DNA from: Teichococcus coralli
GTDB taxonomy: Bacteria; Pseudomonadota; Alphaproteobacteria; Acetobacterales; Acetobacteraceae
Reading direction: 5' to 3'
DNA length: 64,000 nt
NCBI RefSeq assembly: GCF_009829925.1
Contig: NZ_SNVJ01000004.1
Span: forward strand, 62,001-126,000
Part shown: positions 17,392 through 24,754 of the stretch, piece after piece
Layout: every line of letters begins with the position of its first letter
Numbering within the stretch: the first letter of the stretch is position 1
Notes under the pieces: generated by a model
Seen by the model: the letters and a program-made list of their open reading frames with translations, nothing else
Databases searched by the model: none
Told to the model about the DNA's origin: nothing
Program-made: the position numbers and the translations under genes

Positions 17392-18152
17392 CCCTGCGCG
17401 GCGGGCGGCAGGTTCCACTTGGCGATCAGCTTGTCCACCGTGCCGTCGGAGAGCGCCTTGTGCAGCCCGTCGTTGATCTTCGCCATCACCGGGTCGCCCT
17501 TGCGGGTGCCGATGTTGATGGTGCCGACCACCGAGGGCTTGTAGCCCGGCAGCAGCTCGACGCCCTTGAAGCTGCCCTGGGCGATCTGGTAGCCGACGAT
17601 CGGCCCGTCGCCGAAGCCCACCTGGATGCGGCCGAGCGAGACGTCGCGGATGATGTCGGCCACGCTGTCATAGGTGCGGACCTCGAGCCCGGCCTTCTTC
17701 GCCGCCTCGGCATAGGTGGTGCCGAGCTGCGCGCCGGCGGTGAGCCCCTTCATCTCCGCCATGGTCTTGCCGGGCAGCGTCGCGCCCGGCTTCACCACCG
17801 CGCCCTCGCCATAGGAATAGACCGGGTCGGAGAAGTCGATCTGCTCGCGCCGCGCCGGGGTCGCCGTCATGGCGGCGGCGATGATGTCGATGCGGCTGGT
17901 GGTGAGGGAGGGGATCAGCGCCGCAAAGGGCGTCGCCTGCACATCGACGGCGAAGCCCTGGCCCTTCCCGATCGCCTCGATCAGATCGACCATGAAGCCG
18001 GTGATGGTGTTGGTCTTGGTGTCGAGGAAGGTGAAAGGCACGCCGGTCGGCGTCGAGCCGACCTTCAGCGTCTGTCCCTGGGCGCGGGCCGGCAGCGCGG
18101 CTGCCCCCAGCGCCAGTGCGGTGCCACCCAGCAAGGCCCGGCGTGCGATCAT
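17388..18152 (-). CDS. Amino acid ABC transporter substrate-binding protein, family 3
   Basis: Periplasmic receptor of 254 residues. An N-terminal RR-containing signal ([25 protein letters not shown]) suggests Tat or Sec export. The family-3 signature appears as [13 protein letters not shown] with preceding GVPFTFLD, and [29 protein letters not shown] follows the usual order. GGGGAG lies seven bases before the ATG. First gene of the four-gene unit, divergent from the XRE-cupin regulator. The ligand is not identifiable from sequence; a polyamine-derived or imino acid would fit the adjacent oxidoreductase. Confidence 0.9.
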   Translation of the reverse strand: MIARRALLGGTALALGAAALPARAQGQTLKVGSTPTGVPFTFLDTKTNTITGFMVDLIEAIGKGQGFAVDVQATPFAALIPSLTTSRIDIIAAAMTATPARREQIDFSDPVYSYGEGAVVKPGATLPGKTMAEMKGLTAGAQLGTTYAEAAKKAGLEVRTYDSVADIIRDVSLGRIQVGFGDGPIVGYQIAQGSFKGVELLPGYKPSVVGTINIGTRKGDPVMAKINDGLHKALSDGTVDKLIAKWNLPPAAQG

Positions 18153-18219
18153 CGCCAACTCCCCCTTCGCTTGAACGCTCGCGTGATTGGCGCACAGGGG
18201 CGCTGGCCTCGCAAGGCGA

Positions 18220-18239
18220 AATTTCATATCCATGAAATT
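18220..18239. promoter_or_regulatory. Palindromic operator candidate between importer operon and XRE-cupin gene
   Basis: A perfect 8-bp inverted repeat AATTTCAT-ATCC-ATGAAATT lies in the 129-bp divergent region, 68 bp from the binding-protein start and 43 bp from the regulator start. It is AT-rich in otherwise very GC-rich DNA. HTH-cupin regulators commonly control the neighbouring divergent operon through such a site. Confidence 0.6.
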
Positions 18240-18281
18240 CCAGGAAGGGACTTCATCTCGGTGGAAACTGCGGCGGAGCGC

Positions 18282-18860
18282 ATGGTGGACCCCCTTGACG
18301 CCTCGATGGGCGGCCAGCTGCGGCGGCTGCGGCGGCAACGGGGCCTGTCCCTGCAGGAGGTGGCGGCGCGGGCGCAGCTTTCGCTCGGCTTCCTCAGCCA
18401 GATCGAGCGCGGGCTGTCCTCGCCCACGCTACGCGACCTGATCCGCGTCGCGGAGGCGCTGGAGGCCACCCTGGCCCAGCTGCTGGAGCCCGTGCAGCCC
18501 GCGGCGGAGCCCGCCGGGCCGGTGGTGCGGGTGGCGCAGCGGCGGGACGTCGCCTTCCACCAGGGCATCAGCAAGCAGGCGCTGACGCCGCCGGGCGCGC
18601 CCGGCCTGACGCTCTACCTGGTGACACTGGAGCCCGGGGCGCGCACGGGGGAGGGGCTCTATGCCCATGCCGGGCAGGAGGCGGGCATGGTGCTGCAGGG
18701 CCGCCTGCTGCTGACGGTGGACCGCACCGACCACTGGCTGAACGAGGGGGACAGTTTCGGCTTTCCCAGCACCGTGCCGCACGGCTTCGCCAATGCGGCC
18801 GCCGGTGTCACCCGCGTGCTGTGGAGCAACGCCACGCTGCCAGGGCCGGCCGACGCATGA
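18282..18860 (+). CDS. XRE-family transcriptional regulator with cupin sensor domain
   Basis: 192-residue regulator: helix-turn-helix at the N-terminus (LRRLRRQRGLSLQEVAARA, then LSLGFLSQIERGLSSPTLRDL) and a cupin_2 ligand domain (residues ~115-185) with YAHAGQEAGMVLQGRLLL and GDSFGFPSTVPHGFAN. This architecture matches PuuR-type repressors of amine/amino-acid catabolism. The ATG at 18282 is preferred; an in-frame GTG at 18261 with AGGAAGGGA upstream would add seven residues. It is transcribed away from the importer/oxidoreductase operon, its likely target together with its own promoter. Confidence 0.88.
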   Translation: MVDPLDASMGGQLRRLRRQRGLSLQEVAARAQLSLGFLSQIERGLSSPTLRDLIRVAEALEATLAQLLEPVQPAAEPAGPVVRVAQRRDVAFHQGISKQALTPPGAPGLTLYLVTLEPGARTGEGLYAHAGQEAGMVLQGRLLLTVDRTDHWLNEGDSFGFPSTVPHGFANAAAGVTRVLWSNATLPGPADA

Positions 18861-18891
18861 CGGGCCGGGGGCGCTGCCGCCCCCGGCCCGT
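18860..18891. terminator. Bidirectional hairpin between convergent genes
   Basis: A perfect 14-bp stem (ACGGGCCGGGGGCG / CGCCCCCGGCCCGT) with a CTGC loop begins at the last base of the regulator's stop codon and lies 24 bp before the stop of the convergent ssuA-like gene. No T-tract is present on either side, so termination efficiency is uncertain. Confidence 0.65.
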
Positions 18892-18914
18892 GCCGCGTGC
18901 TCCGTGCGGGCGCC

Positions 18915-19880
18915 TCAGCTCGCCTTGAGCCCGGCCTGGACCGCGTCGTTGAAGCTGCGGTCGAGGATGTCGGCGGCCTTCACCGGACGGCGCACCAGCT
19001 TCGCGCGGGTGTAGAGGTCGATGTTCCACTGCTCGTCCCGCACCACGCTGTCGTCGATCGGCACGACGCGGGTGCGCGCGCGCTCGAACCAGCGCTGCGC
19101 CACCGGCTCGGGGACGTTCATCAGCCCCGACCAGGTGTTGGCGTAGGAGGGGATGTTGTCGTTCGCCCAGGCGCGCGCCGCGGCCAGCCGGCGGACGAAG
19201 TCGGCCAGTTCCGGCCGGCGGGCCTTGATGGCGTCCTCGCGCGCCGCCTGGAAGCTCATCCGCGCCATCTTCAGCGCGCCGCTGTCCACCACCGCGCGCG
19301 AGCCGGCCAGCACCTCCTCCTGCGAGACATAGGGCTCCCAGGTGGACCAGGCCTCCACCGCGCCGCTGCTGTAGGCCGCCTTGGCGTCGGAGGGCAGCAG
19401 GAAGACGAGCTGCACCGCGTCCTGCGGCCAGCCGGCATGCTCCAGCGCCGCCAGCACGAGCTGGTGGCCGATCGAGCCCCGCCCGGTGGCGATGCGCTTG
19501 CCCTTCAGGTCGGCGAAGCTCCGCGCCGGGCTGTCCTTCGGCACCAGGATGGCGAGGCCCTCGCCGCCCTCGCGCGTGGCGGCGATGGCCTTGATCGGCA
19601 CGCCGGCGGCGGCGCCGAAGGTGAAGGGCGCGTCGCCCACCAGCCCGGTGTCGATGGCGTCGGCGTTCAGCGCCTCCACCAGCGGCGCGGCGGCGGGGAA
19701 CTCGCTCCAGGCGATGCGGCCCTCGATGTCCTTCAGCACACCGGCCGCCTGCATCACCGCGCGGGCATTGCCGCGCTGGTCGCCGACGCGCAGCGGGGTT
19801 TCGGCGCGCAGGAGGCGCGGCGCGGCGAGGGTCAGCAGGCCGGCGCCGCCGGCGGTGAGGAAGGTGCGTCGTTGCAGCAT
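18915..19880 (-). CDS. ssuA: Aliphatic sulfonate-type ABC transporter substrate-binding protein (SsuA-like)
   Basis: Periplasmic receptor of 321 residues with a signal peptide (RRTFLTAGGAGLLTLAAPRLLRAE). It shows the SsuA/NitT fold order: LRVGDQRGNARAVMQAAG, FPAAAPLVEALNADAIDTGLVGDAP, and KGKRIATGRGSIGHQLVL near residue 130. The ATG at 19880 has GGAG 5 nt upstream; a GTG at 19886 overlapping the ssuD stop (GTGA) is the alternative. It is the last gene of the sulfur operon, an unusual position, since ssuA normally precedes ssuD. Confidence 0.85.
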   Translation of the reverse strand: MLQRRTFLTAGGAGLLTLAAPRLLRAETPLRVGDQRGNARAVMQAAGVLKDIEGRIAWSEFPAAAPLVEALNADAIDTGLVGDAPFTFGAAAGVPIKAIAATREGGEGLAILVPKDSPARSFADLKGKRIATGRGSIGHQLVLAALEHAGWPQDAVQLVFLLPSDAKAAYSSGAVEAWSTWEPYVSQEEVLAGSRAVVDSGALKMARMSFQAAREDAIKARRPELADFVRRLAAARAWANDNIPSYANTWSGLMNVPEPVAQRWFERARTRVVPIDDSVVRDEQWNIDLYTRAKLVRRPVKAADILDRSFNDAVQAGLKAS

Positions 19881-19882
19881 GG

Positions 19883-20995
19883 TCACTCCGCCGCCTGAAG
19901 GTTGTTGTTGCGGCGGGCGAGGCGCTCGGCCACCAGCCGCCTGGTGAGGGGCAGCAGCGACCGCCCGTATTCCACGGCGTCCTCCAGCGGCTCGAAGCCG
20001 CGGATCAGGAAGGTGGTGACGCCGAGGTCGTGGTATTCGAGGAAAGCCTCCGCCACCTGCTGCGGCGTGCCGACCAGCGCGGTGGTGTTGCCGCGCGCGC
20101 CGGTCTCGCGGGCGATGGCGGTGTAGAGCCGCCCCTCCGGCCGGTCGCCCAGCGCGGCGGCGGCGAGCAGGCGCTGCGAGCCGGCGTTCTGCGGCCCGGG
20201 GCCGCGCCCGAGCGCCGCCTGGCCGCGCACCGCACGCACGCGCTGCAGGATGGCGTCGGCCTTGGCCCAGGCTTCCTCCTCGGTTTCCGCCAGGATCGGG
20301 CGGAAGGAGAGGCTGAAGCGCACCTCGCGCCTGTGCTTCGCCGCCTCGGCGCGCACGCGGGTGACGATCTCGCGCACCTGGGCATGCGTCTCGCCCCAGA
20401 GCGCATAGACGTCGGCATGCCTGCCGGCGACGCGCAGCGCGGCCTCCGAAGCGCCGCCGAAATAGATCGGGATGCGCGGCTGCTGCACCGTGCGCACCTC
20501 GGGCGAGGCGCCCTTGATGCGGTAGTAGGCGCCCTCATGGTCCACCGGGCCGCTGCCGGTCCAGACCGATTTCAGGATGGAGACGTACTCGTCCGTGCGG
20601 GCGTAGCGGTCGTCCTTGCCGAGCCAGTCGCCGTCGCGCGCCTGGTCGGCGTCGTCGCCGCCGGAGATGACGTGGATGGCGGCGCGGCCATTGCTGAGCT
20701 GGTCCAGCGTGGCGAAGGCGCGGGCGGCGTTGGTGGGCGACTGGAAGCCCGGCCGGTGGGCCACCAGGAAGCCGACCTTCGAGCTGTAGGCCGCCGCGTG
20801 CGAGGCGAGCAGCAGCCCGTCCGGCCCGTTGCTGTACCAGCCGATCAGGATGCGGTCGAAGCCGCCCTGGTCATGCGCCTCGACCGAGGCGCGCAAATAG
20901 CCGGGGTCGATCGCCGGGCCCTGGGCCGGATGGATCTCGGACTGCTGGCGCGGCTGCACCATGCCGATGAATTCGACGTCCGTTGCTTGCGTCAT
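19883..20995 (-). CDS. ssuD: FMNH2-dependent alkanesulfonate monooxygenase (SsuD, LLM class)
   Basis: Releases sulfite and an aldehyde from alkanesulfonates using O2 and FMNH2 supplied by a reductase. The 370-residue bacterial-luciferase-like protein shows RILIGWYSNGPDG, VGFLVAHRPGFQSPT, LSNGRAAIHVISGG and the family SsuD stretch RPYARTDEY-like (DDRYARTDEYVSILKSVW), then PIYFGGASEAAL. It is co-transcribed with the ABC subunits; no SsuE flavin reductase is in the operon. Confidence 0.9.
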   Translation of the reverse strand: MTQATDVEFIGMVQPRQQSEIHPAQGPAIDPGYLRASVEAHDQGGFDRILIGWYSNGPDGLLLASHAAAYSSKVGFLVAHRPGFQSPTNAARAFATLDQLSNGRAAIHVISGGDDADQARDGDWLGKDDRYARTDEYVSILKSVWTGSGPVDHEGAYYRIKGASPEVRTVQQPRIPIYFGGASEAALRVAGRHADVYALWGETHAQVREIVTRVRAEAAKHRREVRFSLSFRPILAETEEEAWAKADAILQRVRAVRGQAALGRGPGPQNAGSQRLLAAAALGDRPEGRLYTAIARETGARGNTTALVGTPQQVAEAFLEYHDLGVTTFLIRGFEPLEDAVEYGRSLLPLTRRLVAERLARRNNNLQAAE

Positions 20996-21006
20996 GGGGT
21001 CCTCCT

Positions 21007-22149
21007 TCAGCTTTGGCCGAGGGCGAGGCGCCCGGCGGCGAGATGGGCGGCATCGGGTTGCGGGGTATGGATGCGGGCGCAGAGCACGTCGCGCAGGTGG
21101 CGCTCCAGCGGGTTGCCGCGCGCCAGGCCGTGGTTGCCGCAGAGCGCGATGGCCTGCTGCACCACCTCGATGGCGTTCTCGGCGGCGATGGTCTTGATCA
21201 GCCCGGTCTGCGCGGCGGAGAGGCCCTCGCCGCGATCCTCCGCGGCGGCGGCATCGGCGGCCAGCCGGTCATTGGCCAGCAGCCGCGCCTCGATGCGGCC
21301 GACCGCCTCCTGCATGCGCGGCAGGGTGGCCAGCGCGGCGCCGAGGTTGGCGGGCCTGCGCGCGTTCAGGAACTCGACCAGCCAGTTCCGCGCGGCGCGC
21401 GCCACGCCGGTGTAGAGGGCGGCGATCAGCAGCGTGTTCCAGGCCGCCTGGCTGGCGTCCGGCCGGCCCCATGCGGCGGAAGGGCGCAGGTCGGGGGCGT
21501 TCTCCGGCGGCAGGGCGACGCCCTCGAACACCACGTCATGGCTGCCCGAGGCGCGCAGCCCGGCCTGGTCCCAGCTTTCCTCGATGCGCACGCCGCGGGC
21601 ATTGGCCGGCACCAGCACGAGGCCGGTGCGCGGCTCGTCCTCCTCGGTGGCGGCGAAGACCAGCATCCAGTGCAGGCCCGGCGCGCCGGTCGCGTAGATC
21701 TTGCGGCCGGAAAGCACCCAGCCCTCGCCGTGCCGGCGCAGCCGGGTGGCCGGCAGGCCGCCGCGCGCCGGGGTGCCGAGCTCGGGCTCCACCCGCAGCG
21801 CGTTGACCAGCTCGCCGCGCCGCGCGGCGCCCTCGCCGAGCCGGGCGGCGAGCCCTGCCCAGCCGGCCTCGCGGCCGATCATGTGGTGCTGGATGAGCTG
21901 CATGGCCAGCACCAGGGCGGTGGCCGGGCAGCCCTCGGCGATGGCGCCGACCACGGCGGCGCTCCGCGCCAGCCCGCCGCCGCCGCCGCCATGCTCGCGC
22001 GGCACGGTCAGGCCAAGCAGCCCGGCCGCGTGCAGCGCGCGGAAGTTCTGGCGCGGGAAGCTGGCCTCGCGGTCGTGCCGCGCGGCGGTGGCGGCGAAGT
22101 CCCGCGCCAGGGTCTGGAAGGAAGGCGGGCGCAGCAGCAGGCCGTCCAT
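21007..22149 (-). CDS. Acyl-CoA dehydrogenase-family flavoprotein (SfnB/DszC-like)
   Basis: A 380-residue protein of the acyl-CoA dehydrogenase fold: N-terminal helical domain with LGLTVPREHGG, middle beta-domain with LSGRKIYATGAPGLHWMLVFA, and C-terminal four-helix bundle. Its place between ssuB and ssuD suggests it belongs to the SfnB/DszC branch, reduced-flavin monooxygenases or dehydrogenases in sulfur-compound use, not to beta-oxidation. The start ATG lies within the stop of ssuB (overlap); a GTG one codon upstream is possible. Exact reaction unknown. Confidence 0.78.
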   Translation of the reverse strand: MDGLLLRPPSFQTLARDFAATAARHDREASFPRQNFRALHAAGLLGLTVPREHGGGGGGLARSAAVVGAIAEGCPATALVLAMQLIQHHMIGREAGWAGLAARLGEGAARRGELVNALRVEPELGTPARGGLPATRLRRHGEGWVLSGRKIYATGAPGLHWMLVFAATEEDEPRTGLVLVPANARGVRIEESWDQAGLRASGSHDVVFEGVALPPENAPDLRPSAAWGRPDASQAAWNTLLIAALYTGVARAARNWLVEFLNARRPANLGAALATLPRMQEAVGRIEARLLANDRLAADAAAAEDRGEGLSAAQTGLIKTIAAENAIEVVQQAIALCGNHGLARGNPLERHLRDVLCARIHTPQPDAAHLAAGRLALGQS

Positions 22150-22895
22150 CACGCCGCCTCCTGCTGGTCCACGCCGAGTTCCGTCAGCAGGCGGCGGCGC
22201 AGCGCCGCGAAGCCGGCATCGGCATGGGCGCGCGGGCGCGGCAGGTCCACCGCGATGTCGGCGGCGATGCGGCCGCCATCCAGCACCAGCACGCGGTCGG
22301 CCAGCAGCACCGCCTCGTCCACGTCATGGGTGACGATCAGCGTGGTCGGCCCGTGGTGGCGCCAGAGGTCCAGCACCAGCGCGTGCATGCGGATGCGGGT
22401 CAGCGCGTCCAGCGCGGCGAAGGGCTCGTCGAGCAGCAGCAGGCGCGGCTCGCGCACCAGGGCACGGGCCAGGGCGGCGCGCTGCGCCTCGCCGCCGGAA
22501 AGGGTGGCAGGCCAGACGTCCTGGCGGTGGTCGAGGCCGACCTCGGTCAGCGCCTGCGCGGCGCGGCGGCGCGCGCCGGCCGAGGGCAGCCCGAGCACCA
22601 CGTTCTGCCAGACCTTCTTCCAGGGCAGCAGGCGCGGCTCCTGGAACACCACCGCCGCGGGGCGGGGCAGGTCGAGCCGCGCCTCGTGCGGCGCCTCGTC
22701 CAGCCCGGCCAGGGTGCGCAGCAGCGTGGTCTTGCCCGAGCCGCTGCGGCCGAGGAGCGCGGTGAAGCTGCCGGGCGCGAGGTCGAGGTTCAGCGCGTCC
22801 AGCACCGTGTTCTCGCCGAAGCGGCGGGTCAGGTTGCGGACCCGCAGCGGGTCGTGCGTGGCGAAGGCGGGGGCGTGCATGTCCATCGGTCTCAT
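22149..22895 (-). CDS. ssuB: Sulfonate-type ABC transporter ATP-binding protein (SsuB-like)
   Basis: 248-residue ATPase: Walker A GRSGSGKTTLLRTLAG, Q-loop VFQEPRLLPWKKVWQNV (PWxxVxxNV is typical of the nitrate/sulfonate/taurine group), signature LSGGEAQRAALARALV, Walker B LLLDEPFAALDALTR and switch His in VTHDVDEAV. The first ATG overlaps the permease stop as ATGA; further in-frame ATGs lie at 22886 and 22880. Confidence 0.92.
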   Translation of the reverse strand: MRPMDMHAPAFATHDPLRVRNLTRRFGENTVLDALNLDLAPGSFTALLGRSGSGKTTLLRTLAGLDEAPHEARLDLPRPAAVVFQEPRLLPWKKVWQNVVLGLPSAGARRRAAQALTEVGLDHRQDVWPATLSGGEAQRAALARALVREPRLLLLDEPFAALDALTRIRMHALVLDLWRHHGPTTLIVTHDVDEAVLLADRVLVLDGGRIAADIAVDLPRPRAHADAGFAALRRRLLTELGVDQQEAA

Positions 22896-23749
22896 GCCTT
22901 CAGCAGGCCGGGGCGCCAGGCCAGGGCGCGGCGCTCGACCAGGCGCACCAGCGCGTCGGCGCCGAGGCCGAGCAGTGCGTAGACCACCAGGCCGACCACG
23001 ATGACGTCGGTGCGCAGGAACTCGCGCGCATCGTTGATCAGGAAGCCGATGCCGGCGGTGGCGTTGATCTGCTCGGCGATCACCAGGGAGAGCCAGGCGC
23101 TGCCGAGCGCGTAGCGCAGCCCGACCAGCGCCGAGGGCAGGGCGCCGGGCAGGATGACGTGGCGGATCAGCCCGCGCCGGTCGAGGCCGAAGACGCGGGC
23201 GGCCTCGGCCAGCTTCGGGTCGGTGCCGCGGATGCCGGCGAACAGGGTGAGATACACGGGGAAGGTGGCGCCGAGCGCGACGAGCGCGATCTTCGGCGTC
23301 TCGCCGATGCCGAACCACAGGATGAAGAGCGGCACCAGGGCCAGGAAGGGCATGGTGCGCAGCATCTGCATCGGCGCGTCCACCACCTCCTCGCCGAGGC
23401 GGGACAGGCCGGCGACCAGCGCCAGCGCGGCGCCGGTGGTGACGCCGAGGGTGAAGCCGGTCAGCACGCGGCCGAGCGAAACCAGCAGGTGATAGGGCAG
23501 CTCGCCGGTCTCGATCAGCTCCCAGGTGCTGGCCAGGACGGTGGTCGGCGCGGCCAGGGTGCGCGGCGGGATCAGCCCGGCCATGGAGGCGGCCTGCCAG
23601 AGCACCACCAGCACCAGCGGCGAGGCGAAGCGGCGCCAGCGCTGGGCGGCGGGCTTGCGGGCGGTGGCCGGAAGGCGGGCCGGCGCGGTGGTGGCGGAGG
23701 CGCGGGGCGCGAGCTGGCGCGGGGCGGCCGCCACTTGGGTGTCGGGCAT
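22892..23749 (-). CDS. ssuC: Sulfonate-type ABC transporter permease (SsuC-like)
   Basis: 285-residue inner-membrane permease with about six helices after an Ala/Arg-rich cytoplasmic N-terminus of ~40 residues. It contains LRTMPFLALVPLFILWFGIGETPKI, hallmark of SsuC/TauC, and an EAA loop around LAEAARVFGLDRRGLIRHVI. First gene of a five-gene unit (permease, ATPase, flavoprotein, SsuD, binding protein) with overlapping or near-overlapping junctions. Sulfate-starvation control would be expected from the family, but no CysB-type site was recognised. Confidence 0.92.
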   Translation of the reverse strand: MPDTQVAAAPRQLAPRASATTAPARLPATARKPAAQRWRRFASPLVLVVLWQAASMAGLIPPRTLAAPTTVLASTWELIETGELPYHLLVSLGRVLTGFTLGVTTGAALALVAGLSRLGEEVVDAPMQMLRTMPFLALVPLFILWFGIGETPKIALVALGATFPVYLTLFAGIRGTDPKLAEAARVFGLDRRGLIRHVILPGALPSALVGLRYALGSAWLSLVIAEQINATAGIGFLINDAREFLRTDVIVVGLVVYALLGLGADALVRLVERRALAWRPGLLKA

Positions 23750-23892
23750 GCGGGCTCCTTCGCGGCCGCGGCCGCGTTCAGGGCGGGTTCGGAGGCGGGG
23801 GCGAGGGTTGGCGGGTCAGCGCCGACAGCGCATCGCGGGGTCGGCCCTGCCGCGCGCCAGCCAGGACACCGGCAGGGGGGCGGGATGTTGCA

Positions 23893-23928
23893 TCGCCAAA
23901 AAAGCTAAGGATCGCAGGGCTTTGGCGA
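23893..23928. promoter_or_regulatory. Inverted repeat upstream of the sulfur operon
   Basis: TCGCCAAA at 23893-23900 and TTTGGCGA at 23921-23928 form perfect 8-bp arms separated by 20 bp, 144 bp upstream of the ssuC start, in the 251-bp gap with the convergently placed Lrp gene's 3' end. The spacing suits a dimeric regulator on two helical turns; otherwise the gap holds no gene. Confidence 0.35.
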
Positions 23929-24000
23929 AAGAGAGGTGTTTTTCAAACTTTCCCGGCGCCGCAGCATGATCTTGTCGTCGCGAGGCCCGTGAAGGAAATT

Positions 24001-24498
24001 CTATTCCTTCGCCGGCTCCGGCGCGGCGCGGTCGCGGAAGGCGGGGCCGCCCAGCGGGTAGGCGGTGGTGTGCTTGATCCGCTCCATGGCGAATCGCGAG
24101 GTGACATCGCGCATCGGCACGGCTTCGACCAGCCGGCGGTAGAAGGCGTCATAGGCCGCCATGTCGGCCACCGCGACGCGCAGCATGTAGTCCACCTCGC
24201 CGGCCATCCGGTACACCTCCATCACCTCCGGCATGGCGGCGACCGCCTCGCGGAAGCGGGCCATCCAGGCCGGGCTGTGCTCGCCCGCCTCGATGGCGAC
24301 GAAGACATGCAGGCCGAGCCCCACCGCCTCCGGCGCGACCAGCGCCACGCGGCGGGTGATCACGCCGGCGGCCTCCAGCTTCTGCACCCGCTTCCAGCAG
24401 GGGGTGGGGGAAAGCCCCACCCGGTCGGCGAGCTGGGCGACGGAGAGGGTGGCATCCGCCTGCAGCAAGGCCAGCAGCCGGCGGTCAATGTCATCCAT
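24001..24498 (-). CDS. Lrp/AsnC family transcriptional regulator
   Basis: 165-residue regulator with an N-terminal winged HTH (MDDIDRRLLALLQADATLSVAQLADRVGLSPTPCWKRVQKL is the standard Lrp layout) and a C-terminal RAM ligand-binding domain containing VMEVYRMAGEVDYMLRVAV. The C-terminus carries an extra tail of ~15 residues. It is monocistronic, tail-to-head upstream of the ssu operon on the same strand, and divergent from the sensor kinase. The effector is probably an amino acid; targets are not shown by the sequence. Confidence 0.9.
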   Translation of the reverse strand: MDDIDRRLLALLQADATLSVAQLADRVGLSPTPCWKRVQKLEAAGVITRRVALVAPEAVGLGLHVFVAIEAGEHSPAWMARFREAVAAMPEVMEVYRMAGEVDYMLRVAVADMAAYDAFYRRLVEAVPMRDVTSRFAMERIKHTTAYPLGGPAFRDRAAPEPAKE

Positions 24499-24754
24499 GA
24501 AGCGGCGCCTCCCGTAGGTGTTGGCGGAGGGGGTGTGCTGCGGCGTTCCGGCCGGGCGCCGGCAGGCTCGGAGTGATGGCGGGAAGCTTTGGCCCGGCCT
24601 GGAGGTTCAGCGCGGGCGCGGGCGTGCCGGTGAAGAGTTTATTCACTTTTCCGTGCTCAACCTCGCCGCGAGAACAGCATCACAACGGGCACACAGCTCC
24701 GCGGCCACCTTCAGCGGTTGACGGCGGTCGCGAGAACACAGGTCGAGGCGAACC

